A stretch of 14,988 bases of DNA from Dunaliella salina. Lineage: Eukaryota; Chlorophyta; Chlorophyceae; Chlamydomonadales; Dunaliellaceae. The notes below the pieces were generated by a model, which was given only the letters and a program-made list of their open reading frames with translations, was not told the DNA's origin and did no database searches. Made by a program: the position numbers and the translations under genes. Where the stretch lies: positions 1 through 14,988 of the forward strand of contig MU070550.1 in assembly GCA_002284615.2 (NCBI GenBank). The letters run 5' to 3'. Every line of letters begins with the position of its first letter. Position 1 is the first letter of the stretch. Shown here piece by piece: positions 1 to 8,360 of the stretch.

Positions 1-159
1 TCATGCAGGCAGACGTACCAGGCAGCCTACCCCGAAGGCTTTGATTGATGACAGCAGCTACAGTGCTTCGTATTGGCTAGTTCTTTTTCTGGCTCCTGGT
101 GGTGGCAGTGCCATGATTACAACCAGGCTTGTTTCTATTGTAACAGACTGATGAAGAGA

Positions 160-440
160 GGGTTACTGGTGACCAGTGGTTACCAGTACATGAACAGCAA
201 CCAGGCTGGACACCAGATCTTACTGATTGGTTACGAATAGGGTAACTAGTAATTAGTGGTTTCTAACAACATAAACAGCAACCAGGCTGGCCACAAGAGG
301 TTACTGAATGATCACAATTGGGTGACTAATAATCAGTGGTTTCTTGTAACATGGAGCAACCTTCAAGTCATCCTTCGTCACTGACCGAATACGAGAGGGT
401 AACTAGAAATCAGTGGTTTCTTGTAACATAGACCGCAACC
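160..440. repeat. 80-bp tandem repeat, about four degenerate copies
   Basis: Units begin at 160, 240, 320 and 397, so the spacing is 80, 80 and 77 bp. Each starts GGGTNACT, continues with a CAGTGGTT-type segment, and then GCAACCAGGCTGG or a decayed form of it. Bases 105-159 contain AACCAGGCTT and look like the remains of an earlier unit. There is no open frame through the array. Bases 1-104 show nothing I recognise. Confidence 0.8.
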
Positions 441-462
441 GAGCAGTCATCATGGGTTAAAT

Positions 463-551
463 TTTTGGGGGGGGTGAAAAATTTGGGTGCATGATGGGGG
501 GTGCGCAATGGAATTATTCAATTCAAAAGAAATAAGGGTGCGTAGTGGTCA
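463..551 (+). repeat. Dispersed repeat, inverted partner of 7010-7090
   Basis: This ~85-bp stretch matches the reverse complement of 7010-7090. Shared blocks in order are AAATTTGGGTGC, GGGGTGCGCAAT and AGGGTGCGTAGTGGTCA. The two copies point their T/G-rich ends outward. They could be the ends of one 6.6-kb element or two independent insertions in opposite orientation. Confidence 0.7.
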
Positions 552-591
552 GGATTCTCTACAGAAGTATTTTCATGAATGATCATGTTTG

Positions 592-664
592 GAATAGTCA
601 GATTTGAGAAAGAATCACGAGAAAGAGCATGTCTGGCAAAGTGGCAAATTGGCCAGCTGATCCC
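592..664 (-). repeat. Dispersed repeat, inverted partner of 4549-4616
   Basis: The reverse complement matches 4549-4616. Shared blocks are GTCAGCTGGCCAATTTGCCA, then CAGACATGCTCTTT, then TTTCTCAAATCT or TTTTTCAAATCT. This copy carries about nine extra bases, seen as a doubled TTTGCCA-type block. The family is rich in GGCAAATT/AATTTGCC motifs. Confidence 0.7.
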
Positions 665-837
665 AACTGGCAAATTCAATACAAAGTTTGTAATTAAAAC
701 CATTGCTTTCTCTGCTAAGATACTGCACTTGCAGAAAGTCAGAATTTGATCCTTTGTGATGCTAAAACCAGGGAAGTGGCCATACCTGTGTTAATGTTAA
801 AAATTAAAGAAAGCAATGCAATGAAATCTTCCACTCC

Positions 838-935
838 ATTTTTTGCAATGATACTTCTCTGACACAAGGACACGAAATTACAAAAAAGATCACCCAATTC
901 GGTGCGGAGGGTGGTCAGATACGGAGATGCTGCGC
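838..935 (+). repeat. Dispersed repeat, direct copy of 5585-5680
   Basis: Both copies run in the same order: CCACTC, a T-run with TTTTGCAAT, ATACTCTTCT or ATACTTCTCT, AAAA-rich DNA, then GACCCAATTTGGTGCAG or GATCACCCAATTCGGTGCGGAG, then a cGGAGAT motif. Divergence with small indels is clear by eye. The 5585 copy contains the splice acceptor proposed for the candidate exon at 5619. Confidence 0.6.
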
Positions 936-2347
936 TGAGTAAAGGGGGTTCATGCCATGGAATCAAGCATGCGTCCCTCAATTGGCTGTTTTTAAACCCT
1001 AGTTTGAACTCTAGCTGTACCCCTGAGCATGGGCGACCCTGGAATTCCAGGGATGCTTGCCCAGTGGAGGACGCCAAGGAGGATTGACCTCAAGATCGAC
1101 TCCTTGTGGCCAAGGTTCATAGATGGTCTCCTATCGGTGGGACTCAATTGGGGGCTCCTTCTAAAATGCATGTGACCGAACGGCAGGTGCAGTTCTTGCT
1201 TTGAACCCCTGTGCTGCAAAGGCAGAGGATTCCAAGCTGGAAAACAGGCAGTCGGGGGGGCGAATATGGTGGGAGCCTGCAGAAAACAAGCAAAAGAGGC
1301 CACTGTTGACCCCAAAAGAAAATGTCCCCAGCCTTGACAGCTTCACCGAGGCAAAGGGGTGCCTGAAGGAGTTTTGTTACAAAATAATCTAGGCTTCAGG
1401 TGCGTCCACAGAAAAGGGAAATGCTTGTGCTGTCGATTAGCGACCAAGGGGGCCAAACTCATGTGTGCAACTTTGAACTGCTATAACTTTGCACAGACCC
1501 CAGTTACCAAGATTAAAAAAATGGGTTTGGAATTCAGCACTAGCTTTTATTTCGGTACAGGGTTTTGTGGTGATCTATCTATCGTTTGTCCAAAATTTGG
1601 TTGGAAATCCAGTCAAACCTCAGAATTTGGACCCCAAATTTCGGGTGTAGGCCTGATACGGTAGGAGAGGTGTCATGAACGAAGAAATTTGAAAAAAATG
1701 CTCCTGGGAAGTGCTCCTTGAGTGAAAACAGAGATGAGGGCTTAAAGGACGCCTGGCCACCAGATTCTGTTCATTGGACGTTCTCGTCCACCCTGACCCA
1801 GCCAGACCACAAATTGACCCCATTTCTTTTGCAATCGCGTCTGCTGTATCACTGCTTTATACCTGAGGGTAAAGGTATCTAAATGAAAATGGGGGTCGGA
1901 TTCCCATTTTACAATGCATTGCCCTTTTTTTCCTTTTGAGAACCCTATCACACACACCTAGCCCATTTCTCCTCAATTGTTATTGCAGGTCCAGGGTCCT
2001 TTCACCATGAATGTGGGCTGCACAAGAAAAAAAATTGGGGATGAGGTGGCTCAGAAAGTTTCCCTGCCAAAAAAATGGCAAGTTGGGACCCCTGATTAGC
2101 AACACTCCCCAGCTTTGCATGCGGCTTCTATCACAACAGCAATGTACAGGGGCCGGTGCAATGAATGAACAGGAGCCGGGGCTCTCATTTGAAACTACGA
2201 GGTGAATCATACGATGAGGCTAACATTCCATAAAAAGGCGCGGAATTTGAGGAGAATTTGGATCATTGGAACCCAAAAATTTTAGTCAAAACACGTCACG
2301 CGGGGATTGCACTTTTTAACATCCATTTCTTATGAAAATCTAGCACA
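936..2347. other. 1.4 kb with no recognised gene
   Basis: No reading frame here shows a domain I know. Two plus-strand stretches could be exons. One is 1201-1392, open with charged composition. The other starts at 1989 after TTGTTATTGCAG and reads VQGPFTMNVGCTRKK, ending at a stop near 2097; it has only a weak donor. Neither can be tied to the next exon by phase. An 8-bp stem (AAAATGGG at 1886-1893 with CCCATTTT at 1903-1910) is the only obvious hairpin. A TATA-like CATAAAAAGG lies near 2230, about 115 bp before the ATG at 2348. Confidence 0.4.
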
Positions 2348-2898
2348 ATGTCTATCGGGAAAGAGGATGACATCATGAGGAGTGCAAGGAAGTTCTTCCA
2401 AAGGCTGAAGTTCGACCCAACATTGCCATCACATGAGTACATTGTGAGTATCGCTTTACCTAGTGTGTGCATGCCAACTGGCTGCAAGGATGACTTGTCT
2501 CAGAGTGAGACTTTTTCAGCTGTCCTTCTTCCTGTACAGCCAGGAGTGCTCAAGCCCGATGTAAATGCTGGCAATGAAGGCCAACATGCATCAATTTGGA
2601 GCATGATGGCATGCTGATTCTGCATTGATGCTTACGCCGCTATCAAAATTGACCTGCATTTCTGATGCCAGATTGGGTACTTGGAAGGCAGGGAGCTCGC
2701 ACACAGGAAAAGTGGGGCAGAAGCCTGGAGCATGCGCATTCATGATGTCCTGCAGGTGAGTGATTAATGGCATACATATGGGAGATTGACCTCTAGGCAA
2801 TGCTGCTGCTTCAAAAATTTTGCTACATGCATATGGTTGCATCAAATGCGTTGATACGTTATTTTGTGTAGAATGCTCAGAGGACAAATACTGAGCAT

Positions 2899-2967
<69 letters not shown>

Positions 2968-4309
2968 GCGCGCAAGGTTGCCTGCCTGCACACTTCAGGA
3001 GATGCCCTACCCCCAGTTCCTGCAAAAATTCCAAGAAGATATCCCGTACCACAGGATTGCGCACTTCCGGGTGGGGAGCATAAAGACCTGGTGGGTAGCC
3101 CACTGTCCTCTTCCCTTGTGCAAAAGAGCGTGATGCTGTAAGAGCATTATGTGTTGTGCTTCACCTGCATTGACAACCATGTTCTAATATCCCATGATTG
3201 CCTCCGCATCAATGCAACCAATTGTTGAGTTTTTCATCCTCAGGCTTGTGTAAATTTTGGGCTTGTTCCCCAGACCCACCCACCACCCCCAAACCCCCTC
3301 TTCCGGTAGAAAATCCAGACAATGAGGTTACCATCTGCTCTTTTTGTAATTCTGCATCCATCTGCATACTCAGCGCAAAGGGAGAAAAGGTTTGCAGCAG
3401 AGTTATGAGGCAGAATCTGAGCACCGGACGCTCATGCACACCTACCCTTCCAGGCATTCAGAATTGGCTTGCAAGTCCACAAACGAGTGTATGACTTGAC
3501 CACGCAATCACACTTTGTGCATTGCCACCGACCCGGAAGTTGGAATGATTTGCTGCACTTTTGCCGCCACACACCCTGCAGCCTACACCCATGTGCGCAT
3601 GGCACTGACTTCCAGCTAAGCACACAATCCCCCCCCCCCCTTTCAGCCAAGTTGCACTAAGAGTGTGCCAATCAACAGTTCTTGAGCCCAGGAGTCCAAT
3701 TATGTATTTAGTTTCTGTAGGAAAGCCTCAGACACTTTCTGGAGGAGGGGGGGCCCCAAAAAGTCAAAACCCCCCAAAAGCACCCACCAAACCCTGCCTC
3801 CTCTGATCGGACACATACATGTACCAACCAATTACCAATCAGCAGCTCTTGAGCTCAGGATCCTGAATATGTAGTTCTTCAAGTGATCGGACATGTGCCG
3901 TCCAAAAGTTATGCCTCCTGGTGCATCCTGCTTCAGTCCATTCCTCTGTGCACCTCCGCCATTCATCACCACCACCTTAGAATGCGTTCTTTGGTGCGAA
4001 GAGATAAGAATGATATTGTTGTTTTTCTTCAAACTTCATGTCCAAGAAACTTACATTCTAAATACAAGCACTGTACTTGTTGGTGTATGTTCATTCTGTT
4101 TAAGCGTGCATCTCCCACTCCCCGCCTTTTGGCCGCAGGGAGAGTGAGTACTACAAGAAGAAGCTTGCCCTTGCTGCGGAAGCAGCGGGCTCTGCCTCAT
4201 CTGGGCGGCGGGCACCCTCCGCGCCATTTGCCTCTCCTAGCACGCATGTACCACCACCCCATCCTAGTTTCTCAGGGAGCCCCATGTCCTCGTCTATCCC
4301 AGCATTGAG
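2348..4309 (+). CDS. MJ1316/DUF504-like RNA-end recognition protein, exons 1-4 (3' end missing)
   Basis: Proposed join: 2348-2443, 2672-2755, 2999-3090, 4139-4309, giving 147 codons plus two bases. Every intron is GT-AG, with donors GTGAGT, GTGAGT, GTGGGT and, after exon 4, GTGGGT. The first two junctions are phase 0. At the third, TG joins G to make TGG (Trp91). Key residues in order are RLKFDP (19-24), EYIIGYLEG (30-38), EMPY (61-64), IPYHRI (75-80), FR (83-84) and W-E-S (91-93). This is the order seen in the MJ1316 (DUF504) family, which is predicted from comparative genomics to bind RNA ends in RNA repair contexts. About 22 residues between GYLEG and EMPY (39-60) are longer than in short archaeal members. 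Residues 95-100 are YYKKKL, followed by a disordered-looking Ala/Ser/Pro-rich tail. An in-frame TGA lies at 2333, so ATG 2348 is the likely start unless CTAG at 2340-2343 is an acceptor. The domain call is from remembered motif order, not an alignment. Confidence 0.62.
2901..2973. repeat. (CA)32 microsatellite followed by (GC)4
   Basis: A perfect CA run covers 2901-2965 and is followed by GCGCGCGC. It lies in intron 2 of the MJ1316-like gene and ends 33 bp before the acceptor dinucleotide at 2997-2998. It therefore occupies the space where branch point and pyrimidine tract would be expected. Confidence 0.95.
3260..3925 (+). repeat. ~670-bp dispersed repeat, copy A (in intron 3)
   Basis: This is a direct, diverged copy of 4870-5538. 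Colinear shared blocks include GACCCACCCACC, TGCATACTCA, GCAGCAGAGTT, CTTGCAAGTCCAC, GCGCATGGCACTGACT, GTGCCAAT and CAAGTTATGC-type segments. An internal sub-repeat occurs twice within the copy (near 3676-3700 and 3840-3865: CAGNNCTTGAGCNCAGGA). No terminal repeat, target duplication or protein was recognised. Confidence 0.8.
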
Positions 4310-4311
4310 GT

Positions 4312-4458
4312 GGGTCAAGCGTGTTTTGAGGGGCGTCGAGTGTGTGATTCGGGGGTTCAAGTGTGTGATGAGGCGAGTCAAGTGTGCGATGTGTTGAGTC
4401 AGGTGTGTGGTGAGGAAGCTCATGTGTGTGACCAGGTGAGCCAAATGTGGAGTAAGAC
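4312..4458. repeat. 21-bp minisatellite, about seven units
   Basis: Units of exactly 21 bp begin at 4312 with the pattern GNGTCAAGTGTGTGATGAGG and vary internally. The array starts two bases into the splice donor of exon 4, so the donor belongs to the first unit's context. Read directly on from exon 4, the frame runs into TGA near 4396, which favours splicing at 4310. Several units carry donor-like GGTGAG or GTGTGT strings. Confidence 0.8.
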
Positions 4459-4548
4459 ATGGAGCCAGGTTTTGTTGGGCATGACAGGGAATCCCATGTC
4501 CCCTGTGAAGGAGCCACAGAAGCAGCAGCGAGTGGGCAACAGGGCAGA

Positions 4549-4616
4549 GGGGGTCAGCTGGCCAATTTGCCAGACATGCTCTTTGCCAATGTTCTTTTTC
4601 AAATCTCATTATGCCA
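4549..4616 (+). repeat. Dispersed repeat, inverted partner of 592-664
   Basis: Carries GTCAGCTGGCCAATTTGCCA, then CAGACATGCTCTTTG and TTTTTCAAATCT, in opposite orientation to the copy near the window start. Bases 4459-4548 and 4617-4858 show no gene that I recognise. Confidence 0.7.
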
Positions 4617-4858
4617 TCCATTATCGTTGAAGGAAATGATACATTCACCAAAAAATGATGAAAATGGGAGGGCCCCAGGTCACTCCCCTAGCCTCAGATC
4701 ACCCCAAAATGGCCCACAGCTCCACCCTCAAAAGAGTTTCTTCATAACCCTTATATGGTATGCTTAACATATTTAAAACTAGAAAAGAAGGAAATCAAAT
4801 TTTGATCCCTTTTGGTAAGATTTTCTTTAAGGGAAATGCAGGAGGTAGGGGGAAAAAA

Positions 4859-4872
4859 GTGGTGTACACCAC
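4859..4872. repeat. Perfect 14-bp palindrome at edge of repeat copy B
   Basis: GTGGTGTACACCAC equals its own reverse complement and abuts the left edge of the 4870-5538 repeat. Its position suggests an element terminus, but copy A lacks an equally clean palindrome. Confidence 0.6.
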
Positions 4873-5538
4873 GGGTAACCCCCTGACCCACCCACCCACC
4901 CCAAAACCCCCCCATGCACTAACCCTACGCGGACAAAAAGGGTATCAATCTGCTCCGTTTTCAAAGAGCTATCCATGTGCATACTCACCATAGTGGAAAA
5001 GGGAGTTGCAGCAGAGTTCTGGGACAAAAATTGAGCAGCGGACGCCCATGCATACCTGCCCTTCCAGGCACCCACAACTGGCTTGCAAGTCCACTAACTG
5101 CCCTCCTGACTTCACCATGCATAATCACATCACATTGTCACTATCCTGGAAGTTTGAACTAGTTTGCTGCATGTTTCACCTCTACCCCCCCTTCCGCCCA
5201 CACCCTTGCGCGCATGGCACTGACTCCCAGCCATGCACACAGACCCCCCCTTTTACTCAATTTACCCAAAGAGGGTGCCAATAGACAGTCCTCGAGCTCA
5301 GGAATCCAATGGTGTCTTTAGAATTCTGTAGAAGTGGCCCAGAAACATTTTGGAGGGGGTGTCAAAAAATTTCTTTAGAAGCCCATTTTCACCGTCAGAC
5401 ACCCCACCACCACCCCCCTCCTCAGATCAGACCCATATGTGTGCCAAACGATAGCCCCTGATCCTAGGATTCCAAATAAATACTTTTTGAAAGGATTGAC
5501 ATGTGAGTTCCACAAGTTATGCTTTCCTCTGCCTCCTG
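4870..5538 (+). repeat. ~670-bp dispersed repeat, copy B
   Basis: Colinear with copy A at 3260-3925 over almost its full length, with many substitutions and small indels. Similarity begins at the GACCCACCC-rich segment and stops just after an AAGTTATGC segment near 5520. It lies downstream of exon 4 of the MJ1316-like gene, probably in its next intron. The open frames within it differ between copies, so I regard it as non-coding. Confidence 0.8.
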
Positions 5539-5584
5539 GGAAATGGCTAAAACTCTGTATCTCACCAATCACTGGGTCTTTCCA

Positions 5585-5680
5585 CTCTGTTTTTTTTGCA
5601 ATTATACTCTTCTTTCAGAGGCAAAAAGTCACTAAAAATGACCCAATTTGGTGCAGTGGGTGATTTGGAACGGAGATTTG
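5585..5680 (+). repeat. Dispersed repeat, direct copy of 838-935
   Basis: Shares the T-run plus TTTTGCAAT, the ATACT(C)TTCT pyrimidine stretch and the GACCCAATTTGGTGCAG block with the copy near the window start. It begins about 50 bp after the end of repeat copy B. Confidence 0.6.
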
Positions 5681-5835
5681 GTGAAAAAACTGGGGTACAC
5701 GCCGCGGCTGATTACGGCATAGTTCTCCCAGCTGGCAGCTTACAAACTTTGGTGCTGCAGATAGTAGAGGAGCCCAAGTTTGTAAACTGCCAGTTGGGGG
5801 AAACGTTTGCCAGGAGCATGCGAAAAAATACCTGA
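5619..5835 (+). CDS. Candidate terminal exon, repeat-derived (uncertain)
   Basis: A strong pyrimidine-rich acceptor (ATACTCTTCTTTCAG) ends at 5618. The phase required by the exon-4 donor (AG plus one base) gives an open frame from here to a TGA at 5833-5835, about 72 residues, including MTQFGAVGDLERRFGEKTG and ending ARSMRKNT. Against it, the start overlaps a dispersed repeat and the middle contains the inverted repeat at 5722-5804. A phase match has a one-in-three chance of being accidental. No domain is recognised. If used, it would be an exonised repeat closing the MJ1316-like gene. Confidence 0.2.
5722..5804. repeat. Inverted repeat able to form a long hairpin
   Basis: The left arm at 5722-5750 (GTTCTCCCAGCTGGCAGC and onward) pairs with the right arm at 5776-5804 (AAGTTTGTAAACTGCCAG and onward). 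There are only about three differences over 28 bp, and the loop is about 25 bp. Similar ACTGGCA and AAGTTTGTAA motifs occur at 664-695. Confidence 0.8.
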
Positions 5836-6578
5836 TTTTGGGCCTCAGCTGCCCCCCCCCTCTGGCAACATTGGGAGTTTGGACGAGGGATTGCTGGAGC
5901 GAGGCATGACTTCATAGGTAGTAGGCAGATTTTTAAAAAGCTGAAGATTCAAGCCAGCACAGAGTGTGTGCCCTGAAAGCTTCTGAGAGTTTCATGGCCT
6001 CTCCTTCACGCTGCCTCCGCCGACAGAGATCCCTCACAAAAACATTGTTGGAAAAGCTATCTAAGGTGTGCTGCGGGGCACCAGAGACTCCCAGACAAAG
6101 CTCGCTGGCTACAGGGGGGTAGATGTATTGGCACGTGATAAAAAATAAAAATGAAAAATGAAAGTACAGATGGAAATAGACAATGTGGTGTGATCCAAGT
6201 GTAGAGGATGAAGATGATTAGAGAGTGCAGAAGATCATTTGAAGACCATGTTTGGCCTTGGCCAGCCCTGTTTCCCATCCATGTCTTGAGGCATGCCATT
6301 CAAAGCACCCATGCCTTTCATAAAATACAGTGCGCGCAGTCCTTGTGTACACGTGGCAGTGCACACAGTACATATCTTGTCGTCCCAGCTTCTCTCATTT
6401 GTTGGCTTCGGCGTGTTGGTGTGTCGGTGTACTCCCTGATCACTCCTTATGTCCTTTACATACACTTGTAGTGTTCCAAATTACCTACCCAGCGTGTGGA
6501 GTGTGCGCTATTTACTTTCGTGAGCCTGAACCCCAAAGCAGGCTTTTGGGCTTTGTAATGCCCATTCTTCCTGGGTAC
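5836..6578. other. Intergenic or intronic DNA, no recognised gene
   Basis: Frames in both directions are short and have no motifs I recognise. Notable only are a C-run near 5851-5859 and an A-rich patch at 6139-6165. No repeat partner elsewhere in the window was spotted. Confidence 0.4.
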
Positions 6579-6672
6579 CTCCCTTCGGTGGCAAGCCGCG
6601 CACGACTCCTCCCGTCCTAAATTTGCAGTTTCAGTCCCTTCGTCTTCAAGCTCATCTCGCTCATCCGTTAAC
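6579..6672 (-). CDS. Candidate minus-strand exon, acidic/charged (weak)
   Basis: Read on the minus strand, a C-rich tract and GGTCAG precede a 94-base segment that ends at GAG followed by GTACCC, a possible donor. It encodes a charged peptide containing TDERDELEDEGTETANL and then CAACHRRE. The composition looks coding-like, but the acceptor and donor are only moderate, and no neighbouring minus-strand exon or known domain was found. Confidence 0.2.
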
Positions 6673-6770
6673 CTGACCAAATTTTGGAGGGGGGGGGAGT
6701 CTCTTTGTGGCTTGCCATAAGAGCTTGCAGCGGACCTTGCTGGAGCTTGAACACCAAAAACTGAAACATC

Positions 6771-6989
6771 ATGGACTCATTCCACAATGTGCATCTTCAC
6801 GCCAATATCGATCATGTGAAGGGCTCTACTCTCACAGCATCATTTCGTTTTGGTCCTATTAAATGGCTCATTGGTGGTACCCCTGTGATGGCTTTCATTT
6901 TGCATGAGGTACAAGCGCATGAGATGTTACCTGGAGGTGTGAAATTCTTGTTTGAGTTCAAGGTCACTCACCGTCAGGGATGTGCATGC
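6771..6989 (+). CDS. Candidate plus-strand exon starting at ATG, 73 codons (unrecognised)
   Basis: The frame opens at ATG 6771 (MDSFHNVHLHANIDHVKG) and contains FGPIKWLIGGTPV. It ends with the residues THRQGCAC at a consensus-like donor GTGAGT (6990) in phase 0. If the donor is ignored, the frame runs 13 more codons into the dispersed repeat at 7010. No domain or signal peptide is visible. The next exon was not found. Confidence 0.25.
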
Positions 6990-7009
6990 GTGAGTACTGG
7001 AAAGCTTTA

Positions 7010-7090
7010 TGACCACTACGCACCCTAAAAACCTTTCGATTTAATGAATCAATTGCGCACCCCCATTGCGCACCCAAATTTTCCCCAAAA
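7010..7090 (-). repeat. Dispersed repeat, inverted partner of 463-551
   Basis: Contains TGACCACTACGCACCCT, ATTGCGCACCCCCATTGCGC and CACCCAAATTTT. Here the GCGCAC block is doubled (TTGCGCACCC twice), and the 463 copy carries degenerate versions of both. Confidence 0.7.
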
Positions 7091-7616
7091 CCCAGAAAAT
7101 TTCCCTCAAAATTAACTTCAGTGCATTACACACCGCTCCAAACTTTCAACATTGCGTAATGATCTAGAAGCTGTCCGGTACTTAGGTGTGAATGATCAAC
7201 CGCAGTCAAGCACTTTTGCTTCATGGATTTGATGCCGCCTGAAAAATGCGCAAGGTGTGGATGGCTCCAAGGCGTTGGTAGCAGGCCAAGGAGATGGTTG
7301 TCTGGTCAGCACGCAAGAATTTTCATGTTCTGGGCAGAATCCATTGGCTTCATGTCCTTCAGGGCGGTCACTATCAAACTTTTGATTCCAGTCCAAACTT
7401 GTTTTGTGCCCTAGTGGATAGCTTGCTTTCGATGGAACACACTCCACCTTCCAGAACACAGAGGCCGTTGATAATGTCGCGCCAAATCGTGACACTGCAG
7501 CTGCGCAGCCCTGCTTATAGATGATTCTGTGCACAAGTCTGCAAATGATAATGTGCATATGTCATGTGGAAAAGAATAACATGTATCACATAATGCTACA
7601 TACATCACATGGTTAC
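7091..7616. other. No recognised gene
   Basis: Short overlapping frames on both strands show no domain. Nothing repetitive was seen until the 17-bp array begins at about 7617. Confidence 0.4.
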
Positions 7617-8008
7617 ACAAGCCACAATGTTACACAAGTCACAGTGTCACACGAGTCACAGTGTTTCACAAGTCACAGTATCACACAAGTCACAGTGTTA
7701 CACAAGTCACAGAATTACACAAGCCACAGTGTTACACGAGTCACAGTGTTACACAAGTCACAGTGTCACACAAGCCACAGTGTTACACAAGTCACTGTGT
7801 TTCACAAGTCACAGTGTTACACAAGTCACAGTGTTACACAAGTCACAGTGTTACACGAGTCACAGTGTCACACAAGTCACAGTGTTACAGAAGTCACAGT
7901 GTTTCACAAGTCACAGTGTTTCACAAGTCAGAGAGTTTCACAAGTCACAGTGTTACACAAGTCACAGTGTTTCACAAGTCACAGTGTTACACAAGTCACA
8001 GTGTTACA
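7617..8008. repeat. 17-bp minisatellite, 23 units
   Basis: I count 23 consecutive units of ACACAAGTCACAGTGTT with occasional substitutions (CACGAG, AGCCAC, TTTCAC, one AGAGAG). No interspersed unique DNA was seen. The unit length is not a multiple of three and the unit holds no plus-strand stop, so all three plus frames stay open through the array. All minus frames contain stops. The long plus-strand frames are therefore by-products of the repeat. Confidence 0.95.
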
Positions 8009-8038
8009 TATTTCACCACTGCATAGGCCATTGTGCAT

Positions 8039-8056
8039 TGTGTGTGTGTGTGTGTG
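8039..8056. repeat. (TG)9 microsatellite
   Basis: Perfect TG run between the 17-bp array and the duplicated acidic-coding block. Confidence 0.9.
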
Positions 8057-8102
8057 CACAGAGGTCGGTCTCCCAGCCCCCCCACATTAGTGGGTGGCTC
8101 CA

Positions 8103-8360
8103 GCACGGAGGACACTGAGGATGAGGGTGATGGCGTCGTGGGTGGCTCTGATGTGGAGGAAGATAGTCCACAGTGGCAGGTGTGTCTGATGTGGTCGAGG
8201 ACAGTCCAGTGTGGTAGGTGAGTCTGATGTGGGCAAGGAGGTTGATAGCACGGTGGTCACTGAGGATGAGGGTGATGGCGTTGGCGGTGGCCCTGATGAG
8301 GAGGAAGATGGCCTGCAATGGCGCGTGTGTCTGGTGTGGACGAAGTCAGTGGCAGGTGAG
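8103..8360 (+). repeat. 145-bp tandem duplication with acidic coding potential
   Basis: Two copies start at 8103 and 8248. Each carries CACTGAGGATGAGGGTGATG, then GTGG and GAGGAAGAT, then GTGTGTCTG, and ends near (G)CAGGTGAGT or TAGGTGAGT. Both can encode an acidic Gly/Asp/Glu peptide (TEDEGDGV, then EED) but in different frames, because 145 is not a multiple of three. Donor-like GTGAGT sites end both copies (8218 and 8356). This could be a duplicated exon or plain minisatellite, and I cannot decide. Confidence 0.6.

Noticed and set aside
2591..3103. Minus-strand frame of 170 codons with a Val-Cys run
   Set aside because: It is the antisense of the CA microsatellite and of exons 2 and 3, and its length comes from the repeat.
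4151..4651. Minus-strand frame of 166 codons with Thr-His-Leu repeats
   Set aside because: It is the antisense of exon 4 and of the 21-bp minisatellite. The plus strand has the better splice evidence.
7521..8118. Three overlapping plus-strand proteins rich in HKSQ/TSHSV repeats
   Set aside because: All three frames are open only because the 17-bp unit has no forward stop. No other coding evidence exists.
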